NCBI RefSeq assembly: GCF_021347895.1
Contig: NC_067113.1
Coordinates: forward strand, 43,811,474 to 43,875,473
Direction of reading: 5' to 3'
Source of the DNA: Acanthochromis polyacanthus
Lineage: Eukaryota > Chordata > Actinopteri > Pomacentridae
DNA: 64,000 nt
In this document: positions 58,842 through 64,000 of the stretch, one piece after another
How the letters are laid out: every line of letters starts with the position of its first letter
How positions within the stretch are numbered: position 1 is the stretch's first letter
Made by a program: the position numbers and the translations under genes
The notes under the pieces: model-generated
The model's database searches: none
The model's input: the letters and a program-made list of their open reading frames with translations, nothing else
Told to the model about the DNA's origin: nothing

Positions 58842-60681
58842 CAATTAATAACCAAATACATTTAAAAAGTGAGTTTTCCATGCAGCTTGTTGCCGTTTTG
58901 AGCAGGTTAGCATAGCAACATTAGCCTCACAGAGCTACAAGTGTCGATTCAAAGTCTTCAGCATATTTAATGCATGAAGGATGAACATGTGAATTAAATT
59001 CCAGGCTTTACCATTTCTCGTTTCTGTTGGTTATCTGTTATCTTTCTAAAACTTTTTCACTATCTTATTAGTTCACATTCGATTTTGCAGCAGTTTTTAA
59101 CCACACTATCGTAGAATCATTCAGTTTTCCATCACCCCGGCCATTCTATTCATTATTTATCTAGTTGTCATCTGGGCCCTGTTTGATTTTTGAAATTCAA
59201 TTTTCTTTTTCAGGCACCATTCAGCACAAACTCTTTGACTTCACAATGTCTGCGAGCTCGTGTGTGCTTCAGTGTCGGTTTTCGGCGGCTGTGCGAAGAC
59301 GTCGGGCTGAATGGAAAAGCCAAGTCACTGCTGCGAGGTTGAGTGTTGAATAGGCGCAATCTGACTCAGCTTATCTTCAGCTATGTAAACAGTTATTTTC
59401 TGTAGTGCAATTTTTTCTTCTCAGACAGCGGCAGAATAGTCGCCTGTTTCACCGAGTTGAAGCACCTAGCATCTCCACAACGCATGAGGGATGACACCCG
59501 GAGTGACCCATCCTTTCTGTGCGGCAGCCCATTCAGAAGCAGTAGTGCGCTCACACACCCAACAGTGTGGAACACAAACAGCAGGGCGACAGCAGTGAAT
59601 AGTTACCCTCCCGTGTTTCTCTTTTCTCCGCCACACACAGTTTCTCTCTCCTTTCTGTCCCCCTCCATCCCTTTGTCTTTCCTCGGTTAGTTTTTCGACA
59701 CAAACACTTCACACAGCGCCGTACAATGAGCGCTCTGTGATGAAGGGAAGCCTGTTTGTGCATTGTACTGCAGTGCTTTGTCTCTGGCCATCATCACACG
59801 TCTTTCTCTCTGTGTGGTTTTACCCTTAATGCAGCACTGTAGGCTGCAGGCAAGACGCGTGTTGCTCCTCTGAGGCTCATATCCAGAGAATTATGATGCT
59901 GAAACGCACTACTGTCGCTGAAACGGTACCGAAAATGAGTCCAGAAACAGTCTGAAAAGGTCTTAACCGAAAGCACACATTGCACAAATTCTGATTATTA
60001 TCCACAATGACCACTCTCTCTGCCTTCTGTCTTTCTTCCTTTGTCATCCACCTCTCATTCTCTATATCTGTGTTCACATCAAATTGCCTGACAATGAGCT
60101 CTTTCTTTCTTTCTCTCTCCTCCGTCTACCACTCTGAATCAATGTTCGCATCCAATCATGTGACCTCACATTCTCTCTGTGGCCACTCAGTCTGTCTCCA
60201 TCCATCTGTGTCCGTCACTGTGGAAGAATTTGACAGTAAAAAAAAACAAAACATGCGTTCTATTGTTGTATAATGTAATAAATGACTGTGATTGGCTGTT
60301 AAAAATATGATAATTCATGTTAAGTTATTCATGTTTCACGCTTAGTGCCAATATTCCAGACGAAAAGAAGAACAAAGAGTTATTAAGTCGCCGTTAATAA
60401 ATGTCGTCATCTTACTAAAAATACAATTAACCTTTTTTTTCCTAGGAGTTAATGGTTGTCTGTGATGATATGAACCCCTAAACTTGCCTGCTGATTTGAA
60501 ATTCATGTTTTTTATAAGATATTTTTAAAAAGTTAAAAAGCACCATTTATCAGAATCCAAAAAACTGTAATAGCAGAAGAAGTAATTGGCTCTTCAGTTT
60601 TCAAAAGATGCAGAACACTTAATCAAATCTTAGTTTAAAATTGTGATATTTCTTGAAAAGCAATAATCGTGTTTCTCATTT
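58842..60681. other. Intergenic, no clear gene
   Basis: Contains a repeat-like piece GGTTAGCATAGCAACATTAG near 58905. A segment beginning after a CTTTTTCAG (59205-59213) is CpG-rich and open to 59353, but is not recognised. 60085-60130 is pyrimidine-rich. Confidence 0.35.
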
Positions 60682-60962
60682 AGGGCTGCACAGTGGTTCA
60701 GTGGTTCGCACTTTTGGCTTGCAGCTGGAAGATCCCCGGTTTGCCTCCCTGGGATCTTTCTGCATGGAATTTGCATGCCCTCCCTGTGCTTTCTCCTACA
60801 GTCCAACAACATACTGAGGTTAATTGGTGATTCTAAATTGTCCGTAGGTGTGAATGTGAGTCTCTCTATGTAGTCCTGTGATAGACCGGTGATGTGTCCT
60901 GTCTTCACCCTAAATCAGCTGGGATAGACTCCAGCCCTCCACAATGAGGATTAAGAGGTGTA
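60682..60962 (+). mobile_element. RTE-like/SINE element, near full length
   Basis: The start GGGCTGCACAGTGGTTCAGT, a decayed B-box-like segment near 60730, then AATTTGCATGCCC, GGTTAATTGGTGATTCTAAA, TGTGATAGACCGGTGATGTG and GCTGGGATAGACTCCAGCCC, ending near AGGTGTATAAATAAT. The (ATGG)n tail has been lost. Family assignment (RTE/Expander-like tail against a SINE using it) is from memory of teleost repeats and is hedged. Confidence 0.8.
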
Positions 60963-61183
60963 TAAATAATCTCAATTAAATAATTACTAAAAACAACAAT
61001 TTACACTAAAGAGATTTTGTGATAAATTAAAAAATTCTGCACTTCACTGTGCAACCAAAAAACTACTAGTGACCCAGCAGCCACCAACGGTCACATGAAA
61101 AAATTCAGGGACTTTTCCACTGATCTAAACTAGGATGAACTGCAGGCTGTGTTTGTGCAGAACAGATAGAAACAAACAAGAAG
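60963..61183. other. Spacer, no gene seen
   Basis: AT-rich, nothing recognised. Confidence 0.4.
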
Positions 61184-61866
61184 AGTGCTCAGACAGCACA
61201 GTACTCCGCCAAGGCTTCTCAGTCATTGTATGATTTCCAACGGATAAATAACCCACTTGTATAGACTCGCCTTCCCGTAAAGTTTTCTTTTATTTCTCTG
61301 CCATTTCTATCCCTTTTAAAATTTTCACTGCTTCTTGTTGCTTTTTCAAACACCCTTAATCTATTTCTATCTTTTATTTTCTCTTCAGCTTCTCTCTTGT
61401 GTCATGTCGTCCTTTTTAACCAGCTTTTAAATAGCTATCCATTCTGTACATTTGTCATTTTTATGTTTTATCCATCAAAGCACTTTGTGAATGTTCTTCT
61501 GAAAGATACTATACAATTAAAGTTGTAGTTATTATTGGTATAAGTCCACAGTGGTGGATTTGTAGTAGGATTTCAATCATGTGATCGTCAGCAGGCAGCT
61601 GATGCAGTAGCTCATTTGTTGTCATAGTTACAGTGACGCCGTGCTGCTATCTCGTAATGATATGGAAATCTTTAACAAACCCGTGGATCCAGACTGTAAG
61701 CCACATCACTGCCAAAATCGAATCAGTTGGACCTTGTGTCATTTCTGACCTTCCCGGAAAATTTCATCCAAATCCATTGATCCGTTTTTGAGTAATGTTG
61801 CGCACAGACAGACAGACAAACGTATGTCGATCGTCACATAACTCCACCACATTCCTTGGTGGAGCA
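61184..61866 (+). repeat. Family A dispersed repeat, copy 4, split by a LINE tail
   Basis: The left part (GAGTGCTCAGACAGCACAG, CTCCGCCAAGGCTTCTCAG, TTTCCAACGGATAA) and the right part (GTCCACAGTGGTGGATT through CACATTCCTTGGTGGAG) are collinear with copies 1-3. The left part also lacks the ~200-bp segment containing GTGGCCATTTAATATAGATG present in the other copies. A foreign segment of about 293 bp sits between the parts. Confidence 0.8.
61249..61541 (+). mobile_element. LINE 3' tail (L2/CR1-type), inserted in family A
   Basis: Pyrimidine-rich DNA is followed by AAAGCACTTTGTGAATGTTC and GATACTATACAATTAAAGTT, the standard L2-type 3' end in fish. It interrupts the family A repeat between GGATAA and GTCCACAGTGG and is 5'-truncated. 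Short ATAA words at both joints could be the target duplication, but this is weak. Confidence 0.7.
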
Positions 61867-62046
61867 ATTAAAAATCTAAGTGATAAAATATTTATAGTGT
61901 ATAAAGTCAAGATTTTTTCCTCCAGTACTATTAAAACATTTGTGGAAAAATGTTGATTCCAATCAATTTTTCTAAAACAAATTAAATCAAATTTAAAAAA
62001 TGACGGCACTATAATGTTGTCACAACTCACAGAAGACATTTCTGAG
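61867..62046. other. Spacer, no gene seen
   Basis: AT-rich sequence, nothing recognised. Confidence 0.4.
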
Positions 62047-62187
62047 TTCTCTTTCCTCATAGTCATGGTTATGCTGTTTCCACTGAGGTGCAGGACTTGA
62101 TGCTGCAGTGAAAAATGAGCCCACAGTGAGTAAAAATATGACAGGAGCAAAAAGCGCAGAAAAGCTGCCTGGAGTTAGCGGGGTTAA
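62047..62187 (+). repeat. Dispersed repeat shared with 25325-25455
   Basis: AGTCATGGTTATGCTGTTTC followed by an A/G-rich middle and GGAGTTAGCGGGGTTAAATG matches the copy at 25325-25455 over its length with gaps. Confidence 0.5.
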
Positions 62188-62405
62188 ATGTCCTCCCCAC
62201 GAACAGAAAGGCTCATTACAGACCTTTAGGTTCATGTACGACATTCAGAAGCACCACTGAAGTGGAATTACTGTGATTGGCAATCCGCTCTAATGAAGTA
62301 TCTGGTCCCTCCATGCTGCATGTCAGCGTCATGCTCAGGGATTTAAAATAAAAATCACTGGAGTGTGCTGTGTTCATGCAAGTGAAACAGAATTCAGGAG
62401 GCAGA

Positions 62406-62429
62406 GGGGTGGGGGGTGGGGTGGGGGGG
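62406..62429 (+). repeat. G-quadruplex-type motif
   Basis: Four G runs separated by single T: G4-T-G6-T-G4-T-G7. It satisfies the strict intramolecular quadruplex pattern with one-base loops. Confidence 0.85.
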
Positions 62430-64000
62430 CGCTTCTGGATGCTCCTGCATGTGTGTGTCTGTGCATTTTATTTTGATTTGTTTAGTTTGTGGTGAGTGCA
62501 TCTGTGATCTGCTCGCTGCTCTTCCAAGCAACCTGGCACAGACACTCAGTCTGTCTGTGTGTGTTTTACAGGTCTTTAAATATTCCTTTTAAATTCATAT
62601 ACTCTCTTTTTTCCTTCATGATCATCCCACCACTGCACCCTACACATGCATGCTTGCAGATCATATATATATGGCATCACATATAGATACTGTAGCTTCA
62701 TTAATGGACCTATAGACTTGATTCAAGTAGTGTGTGACTGTGCACACACGTGTCTGCCTGTGTGTTTTATATGCTTCAGTAAATCCCTCCAGTCTCACTG
62801 CTCTGCTTTCCCCATGACAACAGTGAGTCATTTTTTTTTCCTGTGGCTTACAGGGACACACTCACACACACACAATTCTTGTGTAAATAACTGTCTTTTT
62901 GTGTGCATGTTAGGAGGCTGAACGCCCAAATATCCTCGTGCTCTGGCATAATGTTAACACAACTGCTTATGGAATTCCTCTCCCGTTCTTAATTAAGAGC
63001 ATCACAGTGCTTCTTCATTTTATATTCAGATTTTGTAATGCCTTCTAACAGAACTGCTCAGTTCCTGCAGTAGTTTGCTAAAATATGCAGCTCTTGTAGT
63101 AAAAACGGACTCCGTAAATAGCTAAACATACACGCAGGTACACGTAATGATTCTACAAATCCAGTGATAAAACAAGTTAAGTGCAAATAATCAGCTCTGG
63201 AGAATTGTAGTGAATTAACCTCAGCCTGTAAGGAGACAATTGAGGGGTTAGTGTCATGGTATTCTATTGGTTTTGAAATTTTGACCCACGTTTTGTCTCA
63301 AAAATCTGAATGTGAGAGCGTAAATCTGAGAGCCAGAGTTTCGCAAGTGCACGGAAGCAATCTGAAAGCAAAAACATGCACTCAGAATGCATCAAACGGC
63401 AACAGTTTTGAGCAAATTTGCATCTGAGCAGGGGCTATTTGAGAGTGACGGCAAGGTATTGAGGGAGATCTGAATATAAAATGAAGAAATAATGCTCTCA
63501 AACTAAAAGGCCAAGCTCTTAAATTAAACAAGAAGGTGATTCTATAACATCAAACATAGAAGCTAGTGTGTTAGGATATATGACTTCATTCCAACTGTCC
63601 TTTCATGCACATGAAAGAGCTTCATTCAAAAAATATTTTCATTCATCCACTTCTTCTGGAGCCTCGTCAGATTAGCATAAATGCCCAATATTGCAGTGTT
63701 AAATTTATCCAAGGATGAGTCAGACTTCAAAAGCTTCACAATGCTCACTTAAAAACATCAGCTACTGTAGGGACTCAGAATGTGTTCTTTTTTATCTGAA
63801 CTAGCGGTGGTTTTCTATGAGTGGTACACAGATTGTTTTTGCACACAAGTCTGGGATTAAACAAAGAGAACTAAAACACCCCAAACACTTAATGTTCTAT
63901 TTAACATAATGTTGTACGCGGAGGAGGGAATATCGCCTAAAACGATTAGCAGACAGTTGTGTACATAATACTAGACTTGACTGCTGATGGGAGAAATTTG
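62430..64000. other. Intergenic, no gene seen
   Basis: A short (AC)n lies near 62855-62873. The region 63290-63530 has recurring CTGAGAG/CTGAA words of repeat-like texture. No exon recognised. Confidence 0.35.

Overview
The window looks like teleost fish nuclear DNA. It is AT-rich and gene-poor, has no operon-like packing, and carries typical fish repeats: Tc1/mariner, hAT-like and other cut-and-paste elements, a CR1/L2-type LINE, tRNA-derived SINEs with L2-type tails, and RTE-like tails ending in (ATGG)n. The species cannot be named from what I can see. Calls are by eye, without a repeat library or protein search, so family names are hedged.

Only one intact protein-coding gene is convincing: a single-exon tmem229a-type membrane protein gene on the minus strand (3166-4200), with a GC-rich, CpG-bearing region upstream of its ATG. 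The other ~60 kb reads as intergenic or intronic desert. Its other long open frames come from simple sequence or mobile-element remnants. In mammals TMEM229A lies beside a large gene-poor interval, which would fit, but no second gene here confirms synteny.

Layout: 0-3 kb, downstream flank with one repeat fragment. 3.2-4.4 kb, tmem229a and its promoter. 4.4-13 kb, desert with two candidate conserved noncoding blocks, a ~0.6-kb dispersed repeat (family A), a hAT-like MITE, a perfect hairpin and a terminal-inverted-repeat element (family B) with a short retroelement tail inserted in it. 13.2-14 kb, a long polypyrimidine strand. 15.8-16.8 kb, a broken LINE reverse-transcriptase 3' end. 21-27 kb, two hAT-like non-autonomous elements, one with a clean 8-bp target duplication. 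27.9-38.6 kb, family A copy 2, mariner MITEs, two Tc1/mariner fragments and a SINE. 40.2-41.2 kb, a MITE inside a hAT-like element. 42.25-44.69 kb, a nest of about five transposons. 46.3-47.8 kb, a near full-length dead Tc1 element. 50-52.6 kb, further copies of families B and A. 57-62 kb, SINE and RTE-like copies plus the fourth copy of family A, split by a LINE tail.

There is no CRISPR, operon, integron, virus or toxin system, and I found no convincing new multi-gene system. The points most worth a second look are the nested transposon stack at 42.25-44.69 kb, the perfect 22-bp-arm hairpin at 10.04 kb, the promoter-like MITE at 40.4-40.9 kb, the four-copy family A and the candidate conserved noncoding blocks.
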